Positions 44,235 through 52,930 of a stretch of DNA of 64,000 bases are shown here, piece after piece (the stretch's first letter is position 1; every line of letters begins with the position of its first letter). The notes below the pieces were generated by a model, which worked only from the letters and a program-made list of their open reading frames with translations, had not been told where the DNA came from and did no database searches. The stretch lies in the NCBI RefSeq assembly GCF_003634935.1, contig NZ_RBXO01000001.1, forward strand, positions 3,931,501 to 3,995,500. Direction: 5' to 3'. This DNA comes from Saccharothrix australiensis. Its GTDB lineage: Bacteria > Actinomycetota > Actinomycetes > Mycobacteriales > Pseudonocardiaceae. The position numbers were made by a program, and so were the translations under genes.

Positions 44235-44585
44235 TCAGCCCGTCGGGCCCTGCGCGGCGAGGGCGTCGCCCGCCGTCGGGTAGGAGCCCAGCACGCGGTC
44301 CAGCCCGGTGACCTCGAACCGGCGGCTCAGCGGTGACGGCACGGCCGCGAACGCCACACCCGCCCCGAGCGCGCGCGCCCGCCGCCAGACCGAGAGCATC
44401 GCGCCCAACCCCGACGAGTCGCAGAACGTCACCCCCGACAGGTCCAGCACCAGCACCCGCGCCCCGGCGGTGAGCAGCGCGACCGCGCGGTCGGCGATCC
44501 GGGCCGAGGTCGCCGGGTCCAGCACGCCGACCACGTCCGCCACCACCCGTCCGCCGTCGGCGGTGCGCAGGACGACGTCGTCCAC
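44235..44585 (-). CDS. STAS-domain anti-anti-sigma factor
   Basis: 116 aa STAS protein. Strand VLVLDLSGVTFCDSSGLGAML contains the canonical DSSG phosphorylation site (Ser ~57). Convergent with the light/B12-sensing operon; 76 bp separate the two stop codons. GAGAGGAG lies about 8 bp before GTG 44585. It could compete for, or act in parallel with, the same anti-sigma factor. Confidence 0.9.
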   Translation of the reverse strand: MDDVVLRTADGGRVVADVVGVLDPATSARIADRAVALLTAGARVLVLDLSGVTFCDSSGLGAMLSVWRRARALGAGVAFAAVPSPLSRRFEVTGLDRVLGSYPTAGDALAAQGPTG

Positions 44586-44649
44586 GGACCCGCTCCTCTC
44601 GCCGCGCCCGGCGTCCCGCCCGTCGGCGCTGCGGAGTGTAGTCGTCCAG

Positions 44650-45693
44650 TTACGCAGGCGTCACACCGCGGTGGTCGTCGGCAGGTCGCCAGCCGAGCGC
44701 CGGGCCGAGGCCGGTGGCCAGGTCGGTGAGGATCTGGACGTAGTCGTCGTGGGCGAACGTGAACGGCAGCGCGAACGCCACCTCGTCGACCTCCCGGAAC
44801 GCGGCGTGCGCGTGGAGCCGTTCGGCGAGCTCCGCCGACGGGCCGACCAGGTCGGGCGCGTACACCAGGCGCGCCGGCCCGTGCGGCGACGTGGTGCGCG
44901 GGGTGCGCCGCCGGACGTACTCCTCGTACTTCGCGCGCTGCGCGGCGGTCGCGCCGTCGGTGGGGATCACCACGAGCCCCTGCGACACGCGGGCCCGCTC
45001 GCCGTCGGGGTGGTGGGCGCGGAACGCCCGGACGTGCGACAGCTGGACCTCGGCGAAGTCCTCCGACTCCTCGGCCTTCACCACGTTGCTGGTGAGGAGG
45101 TTCAGCCCGTGCCGGCCGGCCCACCGCGCCGACCGCAGGCTGCCGCCGCCGTACCAGAGCCGGTCGGCCAGGCCGGGCGACCGCGGCTCGACGCGGTCGG
45201 AGAACACCTCGATCCCCTCGGTGCCGCTGAAGTCGGTGGCGGGTTCGCCGCGCAGGAAGCCCAGCAGCCGCCGCACGCGGTCGTGCCCGAAGTCCTCGGC
45301 GTTCGCGGTGTGCGGGTACAGGGCGTCCTTCACGCGGTCGAAGTGCATCGGCGGGCCGACGCTGACGCCGGGGTTCAGGCGGCCGCCGGACAGGACGTCC
45401 ACGGTGGCGAGGTCCTCGGCGAGGCGCAGCGGGTTCTCCCAGCCCAGCGGGATGACGGCGGTGCCGAGGGCGATGCGGCTGGTGCGCTGCGAGGCCGCCG
45501 CGAGCACGGCGACGGGCGAGGAGATCCCGTGCTGGAGGTGCCGGTGCCGGACCCAGGCGCTGTCGAACCCGAGCCGCTCGCCGAGTTCGATGATCTCCAG
45601 CGTCGACTCGTGGCCGGGCCGCGGATCGTCCGGGTCGAACAGCCCGATGGTGAGGAATCCCAGCTTCCGCAACGGTTCCGAGGGCAGCGGCAC
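44650..45693 (-). CDS. LLM-class flavin-dependent oxidoreductase
   Basis: 347 aa, luciferase-like TIM barrel. LGFLTIGLFDPDDPRPGHESTLEIIELGERLGFDSAWVRHRHLQ, then SRIALGTAVIPLGWENPLRLAEDLATVDVLSGGR, is the FMN/F420-binding face of this family. RLWYGGGSLRSARWAGRHGLN is the second characteristic strand. Such enzymes use reduced flavin to oxidise small organic compounds or sulfonates; substrate unknown. GTG 45693 follows GGGAGGA by 7 bp. Lone gene. Confidence 0.9.
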   Translation of the reverse strand: MPLPSEPLRKLGFLTIGLFDPDDPRPGHESTLEIIELGERLGFDSAWVRHRHLQHGISSPVAVLAAASQRTSRIALGTAVIPLGWENPLRLAEDLATVDVLSGGRLNPGVSVGPPMHFDRVKDALYPHTANAEDFGHDRVRRLLGFLRGEPATDFSGTEGIEVFSDRVEPRSPGLADRLWYGGGSLRSARWAGRHGLNLLTSNVVKAEESEDFAEVQLSHVRAFRAHHPDGERARVSQGLVVIPTDGATAAQRAKYEEYVRRRTPRTTSPHGPARLVYAPDLVGPSAELAERLHAHAAFREVDEVAFALPFTFAHDDYVQILTDLATGLGPALGWRPADDHRGVTPA

Positions 45694-45947
45694 GGGGTTC
45701 CTCCCTGGTCGGCGACGTGCTCCGGAGTGCCGAGTCTGGCAGGCCGGGCAAGGGCGGGCGGGCCTGTTCCACGGGCTGAACGACCCCGCCGCACGGGGTA
45801 ACGTGATCGGGATGCCCGCGTGCGCGGGGTGTCGGGCGGACGCGTCGAGTGGCGACCGCACGTCCGCTCGCTGCCCTTACGCGGTTGAGCTAGGACCCCT
45901 CCCGAGCGCGGTTCCCTAGGGTGCACCGGACCCCACGGGAGGCGATG

Positions 45948-47084
45948 ATGAGGAAGATCCTGGCGCTCACGGCCGCGTTCTCGCTGCTGGCGACCGGCTC
46001 CGCGGCGGCCGCGTTGCCGGTGAGCGAGGTGACCGCGAGCGACGACGACGGCAACGTGGCCGCGAACGTGCTCGACGACGACCTGGGCACCCGGTGGTCG
46101 GCGGAGGGTGACGGGGCGTGGATCCGCTTCGACCTCGGCGCCGTGAGGACGGTGTCGGCACTGGACATCGCGTGGCACAAGGGGGACACCCGGACGTCGC
46201 TGTTCGACGTGCAGACCTCCGACGACGGCACCGCCTGGCGCACCTCCGCGTCGGGCGTGACCAGCAGGAAGACGTTGCGGCAGGAGCGGTACGACATTCC
46301 CGACGCCTCGGCGCGGTACGTGCGGATCGTGGGGCACGGCAACTCGTCCGGCAACGGCTGGAACTCGATCACCGAGGTGGACGTCCAGGAGTCCGGCGCG
46401 CCGCAGCCCTGCGGCGACACGCCCGCGGAGCTGCTGGACCTGCGGAACTGGAAGGTCACGCTGCCGGTCGACAACCCGGACAAGGAGGGCACGCAGCCGC
46501 TGGAGATCACCCAGCCGCGACTGGCCGACTACGCGCTCGACCCGTGGTTCGTCGTCGACGAGAAATGCGAGGGTGTCCGGTTCCGCGCACCGGTGAACGG
46601 TGTGACGACCCCGAACAGCAAGAATCCCCGCTCCGAGTTGCGCGAGATGAACGGTTCGAGCCTCGCGAGCTGGTCCGCCAAGTCCGGCAAGCACACGATG
46701 GTGATCGACCAGGCGATCACCGCACTGCCGAAACAGCGCCCGTACGTGGTGGCCGGTCAGATCCACGACTCCAGCGACGACGTCACGGTATTCCGGCTCG
46801 AAGGCGAAAAGCTGTGGTTGACCAAGGGCGACACCACCCACCACAAGCTCATCACCGACAACTACGTGCTCGGTACCCGGTTCGAGGCGAAGTTCGAGGT
46901 CAGCGGCGGTGAGGTGCGGGCGTTCTACAACGGGCGACCGGTCGGCGCCATCGACGCCGACTTCACCGGCGGCTACTTCAAGGCGGGCGCCTACACCCAG
47001 GCCAACTGCGGCAATTCCACACCGTGCAGCAGCAAGAACTTCGGGCAGGTAACGGTGTACGGGGTCACCGTGACGCATTCTTGA
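45948..47084 (+). CDS. Secreted alginate lyase (PL7) with F5/8-type C domain
   Basis: 378 aa. Signal peptide MRKILALTAAFSLLATGSAAA. Residues ~27-150 are a galactose-binding-like (F5/8 type C/CBM32) module (VLDDDLGTRWSAEGDGAWIRFDLG, then YVRIVGHGNSSGNGWNSITEVDV). Residues ~155-378 are the polysaccharide lyase family 7 jelly roll, with the three signature blocks NPRSELREM (catalytic Arg/Glu), VAGQIHDSSDD (Gln, His) and GGYFKAGAYTQAN (Tyr). It cleaves alginate or a related uronan by beta-elimination outside the cell. ATG 45948 has GGGAGG 5 bp upstream. TAGGGT at 45917-45922 is a -10. Confidence 0.95.
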   Translation: MRKILALTAAFSLLATGSAAAALPVSEVTASDDDGNVAANVLDDDLGTRWSAEGDGAWIRFDLGAVRTVSALDIAWHKGDTRTSLFDVQTSDDGTAWRTSASGVTSRKTLRQERYDIPDASARYVRIVGHGNSSGNGWNSITEVDVQESGAPQPCGDTPAELLDLRNWKVTLPVDNPDKEGTQPLEITQPRLADYALDPWFVVDEKCEGVRFRAPVNGVTTPNSKNPRSELREMNGSSLASWSAKSGKHTMVIDQAITALPKQRPYVVAGQIHDSSDDVTVFRLEGEKLWLTKGDTTHHKLITDNYVLGTRFEAKFEVSGGEVRAFYNGRPVGAIDADFTGGYFKAGAYTQANCGNSTPCSSKNFGQVTVYGVTVTHS

Positions 47085-47129
47085 TCGACATCTGTTTCGC
47101 CTTTTTTCGCATAGTGGCCACTTGTCGGA

Positions 47130-48872
47130 GTGGCTAAGCTGCGGAGAGTGCGCACGGGCGATATGGTCGACGGCCGTTACCGGCTCGAAGACGCGAGGGG
47201 TTCGGGATCGGGTGGCACGGTCTGGACCGCGTTCGACACGAAGCTGAAGCGGAAGGTCGCGCTCAAGCGCCCGCACGGGGCGGTGAGCGCGGAGGAACGC
47301 CGGCAGCTGCGGCGGGAAGCCGAGATCGCGGCCCAGGTGCACCACCCGAACCTCATCGCGGTCCACGACTGCGTCGACGACGGCTGGCTGGTCATGGAGC
47401 ACATGGCGGCGGACAGCCTCGACAAGGCCATCGTCGAGGGCCCGCTGCCGCCGGAGCGGGTCGCCCGGATCGCCATGCAGGTGGCGGGCGCGCTCGCGGC
47501 GCTGCACGCGCACCGGATCGTGCACCGCGACGTGAAGCCGGCCAACATCCTGCTCGGCGACGACGACCTGGCGAAGCTCGCCGACTTCGGCATCTCCATC
47601 TGGCACGAGGTCACCGGCGCGGACGACGGGCGGATCAGCGGCACGCCCGCCTACACCGCGCCGGAGGTCGCGGGCGGGTCCGCCGCCCGCGAGCCGTCGG
47701 ACGTGTTCTCGCTCGGCGCGACGATGTACGCGGCGCTGAAGGGGGAACCGCCGTTCGGCACCGGTGACGCGGCCGCGGTGCTCGCCCGCGCCCGCGATGG
47801 CGACATCGCGGTGCCGGACGGCGTGCTCGCGCCGCTGATGACCGAGATGCTGGACCGCAGGCCCCAACGGCGGCCGACCGCGGCGGAGGTGCGGCGGCGG
47901 CTGGGTGAGATCGTCGGCGACTGGGCGCCACCACCCCCGCCACCCGTCCCCGCGCCGTTCTGGCGTCGCCGCCGCTTCCGGCTGGTCGGCGCGGGTTTGG
48001 CCGTCGTCGGCCTGGCGGCCGCGGCGGTGGCCGTGGCGTGGCCGAAACCCGGCCCCGACAGCCTCGTCGGCGACGAGCGCACCGCCGAGCCGTGCGCGCT
48101 GCTCCGCGCGAGCGACTTCGGCGAGTTCGGCCCACCGGAGCTCGCACCCGACCGGGGCAACTTCAACCGCTGCGACGTGCTCATCGACGTGCGGGCGAAG
48201 GAGAAGATCGACGTCGAGGTCCAGTTGACGACCCTGGTGTCACAGCAGCGGGACGCGACCTGGCCCACCCTCTCGGCACCGCCGTTCGAGGTGCTGGAGG
48301 TCCCGTCGGACGACGACTCGGAGTGCAACCGCCTGGTGCTGGTCGACGACAGGTACGGGGTCAGGGTGACCGCCGGGCTGGACGACTCGCCGAAGGACCT
48401 GTGCCGCATCGCCGACGTCGCGGTGGGCACCGTGCGGAAGGTGCTCGGCGAAGGCCCGATCCCCCGGCGTGGTGAGGACTTCCCGCCGGGGTCGGCGGCG
48501 CGCATCGACGCCTGCGGACTGCTGCCGGACGACGCGCTGCCGGGCCTGACCGGCCGTGTCGACGTGTTCGGCGGCTGGTCGTGCAAGTGGTACACGGCGA
48601 TCACCGACTCCAAGGTCCACGTGCGTTACGACCAGCACGCCAGCCGCTCCAGGATCACGGGACAGCTGAGGGCCGTGGACGGCCGCGAGGCGTACGTCGA
48701 GGATGCCGACGGCGAGTGCACCTACCGGGTGCCCCACCACCCGTCGAACCGGCCCGAGCGCGCCCGGGTGGACGTGCTGATGGTGACGGTGGCGGACGAC
48801 CAGCCCGCGGACCGGCGGTGCGGCACCGCCGAGCAGTTGACGAAGGTCGCGGCGGCCAACATGAACCGCTGA
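47130..48872 (+). CDS. Ser/Thr protein kinase with lipoprotein-like sensor ectodomain
   Basis: 580 aa membrane kinase. Cytosolic kinase domain ~14-270: ATP Lys in VALKRP (K46), HRDVKPANILL, DFGIS and APEV. A Pro-rich linker (PPPPPPVPAPF) leads to one transmembrane helix (LVGAGLAVVGLAAAAVAVAW, ~286-305). The outer part has no PASTA repeats but two Cys-bearing modules (EPCALLRASDFGEF, IDACGLLPDDALPGL) that resemble DUF3558-type lipoproteins such as the one at 51076. It may sense an extracellular ligand. GTG 47130 lies 14 bp after a CATAGT -10-like box, so the leader is very short; ATG 47163 is an alternative. Confidence 0.92.
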   Translation: MAKLRRVRTGDMVDGRYRLEDARGSGSGGTVWTAFDTKLKRKVALKRPHGAVSAEERRQLRREAEIAAQVHHPNLIAVHDCVDDGWLVMEHMAADSLDKAIVEGPLPPERVARIAMQVAGALAALHAHRIVHRDVKPANILLGDDDLAKLADFGISIWHEVTGADDGRISGTPAYTAPEVAGGSAAREPSDVFSLGATMYAALKGEPPFGTGDAAAVLARARDGDIAVPDGVLAPLMTEMLDRRPQRRPTAAEVRRRLGEIVGDWAPPPPPPVPAPFWRRRRFRLVGAGLAVVGLAAAAVAVAWPKPGPDSLVGDERTAEPCALLRASDFGEFGPPELAPDRGNFNRCDVLIDVRAKEKIDVEVQLTTLVSQQRDATWPTLSAPPFEVLEVPSDDDSECNRLVLVDDRYGVRVTAGLDDSPKDLCRIADVAVGTVRKVLGEGPIPRRGEDFPPGSAARIDACGLLPDDALPGLTGRVDVFGGWSCKWYTAITDSKVHVRYDQHASRSRITGQLRAVDGREAYVEDADGECTYRVPHHPSNRPERARVDVLMVTVADDQPADRRCGTAEQLTKVAAANMNR

Positions 48873-48896
48873 GCGGGAGGAGCCTCCGGCCCGCTC
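48871..48896. terminator. Terminator hairpin between kinase and MBL genes
   Basis: GAGCGGG (48871-48877) pairs with CCCGCTC (48890-48896) around an AGGA/TCCT inner stem; it overlaps the kinase stop codon. Confidence 0.5.
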
Positions 48897-48923
48897 GACC
48901 ACGACGCCCGCCGCGCGGTCCGC

Positions 48924-49706
48924 TCAGCCCAGGTCGAGGCGGTCGGCCAGCCCGGCCGCGGTGAAGGCGGCCACCAGTTCGTCGAGCCCCTCGGAGAAGT
49001 GGCTCCAGCCGGTGCAGTGGACCGGGACCACGCGGCGGGCGTCGAGGATGCGGGTGGCCTCGGCGGCCGACGCGCTGTCGAGGACGAGTGCCGCGCCGTC
49101 GAACACGACCGGGATGCGCGGCGCGCCGGCGAACAGGATCGCCGTGTCGATCGCGGTGAAGCGCTCGGCGACCTGCCGGACCGCGTCGAGGGAGGCGTTG
49201 TCGCCGCTGACGTAGACCGCGGGCAGGTCCGGCGCGGTCAGCACGAACCCGACGACCTGGCCGGTGACGGGTTCGACCTCCTCGCGGGCGCCGGGACCGT
49301 GCACGGCGGGCACCGCCGTCACGGTGACCGCGCCGCCGCCTGGCCGGGGCAGCTCGACGGTCTCCCAGTCCGCCAGCCCCTTCGCGGACCCGCCCAGCCG
49401 CTGCCCGCCGCCGGGGGTGGTCAGGGTGAGGGGCACGTCGGCGAGCAGCGCGCGGCCGGCGTGGTCGAGGTTGTCCGGGTGCTCGTCGTGGGACAGCAGG
49501 ACGACGTCGACGCGGCCCAATTCGGCGGGGGTGGCCGCGGGTGGCGCGGTCTTGGCGAGTTCACGGCCGGTGCCCTCCCCGTAGGTGCCGGGGTCGTCGA
49601 ACGTCGGGTCGGTGAGGAAGGTCAGGCCGCCGTAGGTGAACAAGGCGGTCGGGCCGCCCAGCACGCGGACGGGGAACTGCTCGGTGGTCGTGCCGGTGGA
49701 TGTCAC
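48924..49706 (-). CDS. MBL-fold metal-dependent hydrolase (UPF0173/UlaG-like)
   Basis: 260 aa metallo-beta-lactamase fold. Metal motif VVLLSHDEHPDNLDHAGR (~67-84), upstream LTFLTDPTFDDPG, and later metal ligands in AVHGP, YVSGDN and VPVHCTGWSHF. It resembles the L-ascorbate-6-phosphate lactonase/UPF0173 group; the substrate is unknown. Start GTG 49706, with GAGGAG about 9 bp upstream inside a 35-bp palindrome shared with the divergent CGNR regulator, which probably controls it. Confidence 0.88.
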   Translation of the reverse strand: MTSTGTTTEQFPVRVLGGPTALFTYGGLTFLTDPTFDDPGTYGEGTGRELAKTAPPAATPAELGRVDVVLLSHDEHPDNLDHAGRALLADVPLTLTTPGGGQRLGGSAKGLADWETVELPRPGGGAVTVTAVPAVHGPGAREEVEPVTGQVVGFVLTAPDLPAVYVSGDNASLDAVRQVAERFTAIDTAILFAGAPRIPVVFDGAALVLDSASAAEATRILDARRVVPVHCTGWSHFSEGLDELVAAFTAAGLADRLDLG

Positions 49707-49716
49707 GGGTCTCGAT

Positions 49717-49774
49717 CTCCTCACGGATGGGAACTTCCCATCCGTGAGGAGACGCTAGTGTTTCTCACGGATGA
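49717..49774. promoter_or_regulatory. 35-bp perfect palindrome, operator for divergent genes
   Basis: CTCCTCACGGATGGGAA and TTCCCATCCGTGAGGAG form perfect 17-bp arms around one base (49717-49751). An extra half-site, TCTCACGGATGAG, follows at 49762-49774. TAGTGT (49756-49761) is a plus-strand -10 for the CGNR gene; its -35 would lie inside the palindrome. Likely bound by the CGNR-zinc-finger protein encoded next. Confidence 0.75.
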
Positions 49775-49796
49775 GCGCAAGCTCTACCATGAGTTC

Positions 49797-50390
49797 ATGC
49801 ATGAGGACGTCGAGCCCGCGGTCCCGCCCGCACCGGGCGCGGAGCAGTACCCGGCGCTGGACTTCGCCAACAGCGCGGTGGCGCTGCCCGGCGGGCAGTA
49901 CGCCGACCGGCTCGGCACGCCCGCGTCCGCCGACCGGTGGCTCGCCGACCGGGGTCTCGCGCCGGAGAACGCCGGCCTGGCCGAGATGTGCACGTCCCAG
50001 CTCCGCTCGCTGCGCGAACAGATCAGGTCGCTGTTCGCCGCGCGGGTGGCCGGCGTGCCCGCGCTGCCCGCGGCGGTGGCCGCGGTCAACGACGCGCTCA
50101 CCAGGGTCCCGACCGCGGCCCTGCTGCTGTGGGACGACAAGACCGGCCCGCGCCGCGCGGCGCCGCACCCGGTCGACCAGATCCTCGACCACGCCCTGGC
50201 GGCGCTGGCGGCCGACGCGGCGGACCTGCTCACCGGCCCGGACGCGGCACGGCTGACCGCGTGCGGCTCCCCGCCCTGCAACCGCTTCCTGCTGCGCCAC
50301 GGCCGCCGGCACTGGTGCTCGACCCGGTGCGGCGACCGCGCGCGGGCGGCCCGCGCCTACGCCCGCCGCACCCGCCCGGCGGACGGCTGA
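49797..50390 (+). CDS. ABATE/CGNR zinc-finger protein (putative regulator)
   Basis: 197 aa. The N-terminal ABATE-type domain (PALDFANSAVALPGGQYADRL and RWLADRGLAPENAGLAEM) is followed by a C-terminal CGNR zinc finger, CGSPPCNRFLLRHGRRHWCSTRCG, with four Cys and the R-W signature. These proteins are thought to be stress-linked transcription regulators. Start ATG 49797, about 30 bp after the predicted transcription start. Divergent from the MBL-hydrolase gene over the 35-bp palindrome, a classic regulator-target layout. Confidence 0.9.
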   Translation: MHEDVEPAVPPAPGAEQYPALDFANSAVALPGGQYADRLGTPASADRWLADRGLAPENAGLAEMCTSQLRSLREQIRSLFAARVAGVPALPAAVAAVNDALTRVPTAALLLWDDKTGPRRAAPHPVDQILDHALAALAADAADLLTGPDAARLTACGSPPCNRFLLRHGRRHWCSTRCGDRARAARAYARRTRPADG

Positions 50391-50406
50391 CGCGTCGCCC
50401 GCACAC

Positions 50407-50430
50407 CCCGGCCCACCGCTCCGGGCCGGG
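50407..50430. terminator. Weak bidirectional terminator hairpin
   Basis: CCCGGCCC (50407-50414) pairs with GGGCCGGG (50423-50430), between the convergent CGNR and phosphoesterase genes. Confidence 0.4.
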
Positions 50431-50519
50431 CCGCAGGGCGCCCGGGGCGGCCCGTGACGCGCTCTCCGCCGGACAGGGCACGCCGCCGCGCGCCCAGCCA
50501 CCGTGTCTCGAACTCGTGG

Positions 50520-51011
50520 TCAGGTGACCGGCACGATGCGGGCGTCCACCAGGCGGCCGTCGTGGATGTCGAGCAGGCCGATGGTGCCGTGCGGTTGGCG
50601 GCGGCGGTCGGTGGGTGAGCCCGGGTTGAACACCCGGACGCCGTCGCCCGTCTCGTCCAGCGGGATGTGGGAGTGGCCGAACACCACCAGGTCGGCGGTC
50701 GGGAAGCGGCGGCGCATCCGGGCCGTGCGGCCCTTGGCCTGGCCGCTGTCGTGGATCATCGCGACGCGCAGGCCGGCCAGCTCCAGCTCCACCGCCTCCG
50801 GCGCGCCCCACGCCGCGACGTCCGGCCCGTCGTTGTTGCCCAGGACCGCGACGACCGGGGCGAACCGCTCCAACTCGGCCAGGACCGGTGCCACGCACAC
50901 GTCGCCGGCGTGCAGGATCAGGTCCGCGTCCCGCAGGTGCTCGGCCACCGCGGGCGGGCAGGACTTCCACCGGCGGGGCGCGTGGGTGTCGGACACGACG
51001 GCGACCTTCAT
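50520..51011 (-). CDS. YfcE/MJ0936-type metallophosphoesterase
   Basis: 163 aa calcineurin-like phosphoesterase with all metal motifs: VVSDTHAP, ILHAGDV, LGNND, MIHDSGQ and VFGHSH, ending FNPGSPTDRRRQPHGTIGLLDI, which is diagnostic of the short YfcE group. It hydrolyses phosphodiesters (cyclic nucleotides are typical in vitro substrates). ATG 51011. Lone gene. Confidence 0.92.
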   Translation of the reverse strand: MKVAVVSDTHAPRRWKSCPPAVAEHLRDADLILHAGDVCVAPVLAELERFAPVVAVLGNNDGPDVAAWGAPEAVELELAGLRVAMIHDSGQAKGRTARMRRRFPTADLVVFGHSHIPLDETGDGVRVFNPGSPTDRRRQPHGTIGLLDIHDGRLVDARIVPVT

Positions 51012-51075
51012 GGGTGGGTCGTACCCGGTCGCGGGCCGTCGGAAGCACGTCCTGCCGCGGTCCACCCGTCGGGCG

Positions 51076-52065
51076 TCACTTCGGCAGGTGGGACCAGACC
51101 TCCGCCGCGATCGCCTTGGCCGCGGCACACGCGTCCTCGACCTGGCTGCCCGTCGGCAGGTTGACGGTCACGAACGCCAGCTCGTGCAGGCCCTCGCCAC
51201 CGTCGACCGGGATGTGCGCGGTCTCGGCCGCGCACAGCGCGAGGGACGACGAGGACGACTTGCTGATCGTGGTGGGGCGCCCGCCGACGTCCTCCGCCGT
51301 CTTGGTCCGGCCGTCCGGAACCGTGGGCACGCCCACCGCGTACGTGACGCGCAGCCGCGGCGGCTGCGCGGAGCCGTCCTTGCTCCACCGGCACTGGTGC
51401 GCCGCCGGGTAGGGCTTGACCTTCGGCGACGTCATGCCCGGCACCTTGGCCGCCGTCGCGCTCGACACCGAGGAGCACGGGTCGACGCGGCCCAGCGACC
51501 GGGCCGGGAACGTGCGGTGCCCGACCTCCTTGTCCAGCACCCGGTCCGCGACGAGCCGGACGACGTGGTCGGCGATGCCGCACAGCTCTCGGGCGGAGGT
51601 CTTGTCCGCGCCGAAGTTGTCCACCGCGACCGTCAGCGTCACCAGGTCGGTGAACACCACCCGCCGGGCGCAGCGGGTCGGGTCCTCCCGCTCGACGGCG
51701 ATGCGCAGGTCCCGGTACGGCTTGTACTGGGCCTGGATCTCGCCCTCGGAGTCGAGCCGGTCGAGCAGGCCCACGGTGACGTCCAGCTTGGCGTTCGACG
51801 CCGTGGTGACCGTGAACGGGCAGTGGTCGAGCGAGTCCGGCTTGGCGGGCGCGGGCGTGCCGTGCGGGGCCAGGTCGGCGGGTTCGACCAGGCTGCACGG
51901 GTCGAAGGACGGCAGGTCGCCGAGCAGGTTCGCGGCGGTGGGCACCGGCTTCACGGGTGTCGGGTTCGGCACGGGCACCGGCGATCCGGCGACCTGGGTG
52001 GTGCACGCGCTCAGCACCGCGACGAGCACCGCCGCGAGCGGGATCCGGCTACGCGTCCTGATCAT
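51076..52065 (-). CDS. DUF3558-like lipoprotein
   Basis: 329 aa. Lipobox AVLSACTTQVAG (Cys ~21) after signal MIRTRSRIPLAAVLVAV, then a Pro-rich linker and two modules, each beginning with an acidic D-P-C-S (FDPCSLVEPADLAPHG; RVDPCSSVSSATAAKV). They are similar in layout to the ectodomain of the kinase at 47130. It is probably anchored on the outer face of the membrane; role unknown. ATG 52065. TAGGCT ending 7 bp before it fits a leaderless promoter. Confidence 0.85.
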   Translation of the reverse strand: MIRTRSRIPLAAVLVAVLSACTTQVAGSPVPVPNPTPVKPVPTAANLLGDLPSFDPCSLVEPADLAPHGTPAPAKPDSLDHCPFTVTTASNAKLDVTVGLLDRLDSEGEIQAQYKPYRDLRIAVEREDPTRCARRVVFTDLVTLTVAVDNFGADKTSARELCGIADHVVRLVADRVLDKEVGHRTFPARSLGRVDPCSSVSSATAAKVPGMTSPKVKPYPAAHQCRWSKDGSAQPPRLRVTYAVGVPTVPDGRTKTAEDVGGRPTTISKSSSSSLALCAAETAHIPVDGGEGLHELAFVTVNLPTGSQVEDACAAAKAIAAEVWSHLPK

Positions 52066-52276
52066 GGAATGCAGCCTATTCGACCGCACCGCCGGGATGC
52101 GGTGGGATTCGCGCCGGTGGTCGGTCCGGCCGACAGCGGTTGGTGCCACGGGGCTCCGGCCCGGAGGTCCGGTCGGCGGAGGCCGGCGGTGCGGGCCGGG
52201 CGCCCCGCGGTGCCGGGGTCGGGTCGTGCGTCGTGCGTCGTGCCGGGCCGGGATGTCGGGCCGGGTGGGGCGTGGT

Positions 52277-52876
52277 TCACCCGTTGCGCGCGGCGGCGAC
52301 GAACTCGCGCATCAGGCCGTGGTCCTTGACGCCCCGGCTCGACTCGATGCCGCTGGACACGTCGACACCCCACGGACGGGCGCGGGCGACGGCCTCGGCC
52401 ACGTTGCGCACGCCCAGGCCGCCCGCGAGCAGCCACCGGCCCTCGGGCCGCGCGCCGTCGAGCGCGGTCAGGTCCCACCGCTCACCGGAGCCGGGCACCG
52501 GGGAGTCCAGCAGCAGCATCTCCTCGCCGTGCGCGCCGACCCGCACGTCGGTGCCCGGTGTCAGCGCGACGGCCCGCACCAGCGGCAGGCCCGAGGTCGA
52601 GACCTCGTCGAAGGCGGCCTTCGGGTAGGCGCCGTGCAACTGGACCGCGCCGACACCGGACTCGACGGCGAGCCGCCGCACCTCCGCCGCAGGCACCCCG
52701 CTGAACACGCCGATGGACAGCACGTGCGGCGGGACCTCGCGCACGAGCCGTCCCGCCGTCGCCGGGTCGACCTGCCGGGCGCTGGGGCTGAAGACGAACC
52801 CGACCGCGTCGGCCCCGGCGTCGACGGCGGTCGCGACGTCGGCGGTGGTGCGCAGCCCGCACAGCTTCACGTACAT
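52277..52876 (-). CDS. trpF: Phosphoribosylanthranilate isomerase
   Basis: 199 aa (beta-alpha)8 barrel, tryptophan pathway. The catalytic Cys is in VKLCGLRTTAD (~C6) and the Asp is in LLLDSPVPGSGE (~125). The phosphate loop is WLLAGGLGVRNV and GVDVSSGIES. It converts N-(5-phosphoribosyl)anthranilate to CdRP. Most actinomycetes use the dual HisA/TrpF enzyme PriA and have no separate trpF, so this copy is notable. It stands alone, not with trp genes. ATG 52876. Confidence 0.93.
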   Translation of the reverse strand: MYVKLCGLRTTADVATAVDAGADAVGFVFSPSARQVDPATAGRLVREVPPHVLSIGVFSGVPAAEVRRLAVESGVGAVQLHGAYPKAAFDEVSTSGLPLVRAVALTPGTDVRVGAHGEEMLLLDSPVPGSGERWDLTALDGARPEGRWLLAGGLGVRNVAEAVARARPWGVDVSSGIESSRGVKDHGLMREFVAAARNG

Positions 52877-52930
52877 GGCGGTGACAGTAGCGCCGGCGCG
52901 GGTCCGGGCGCTCCGGTGCCGGCGGCGTGG

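Noticed and set aside
45880-45915. tRNA-like fragment (GCGGTTGAGCTAGGACCC)
   Set aside because: No cloverleaf can be completed; no anticodon or T-arm nearby.
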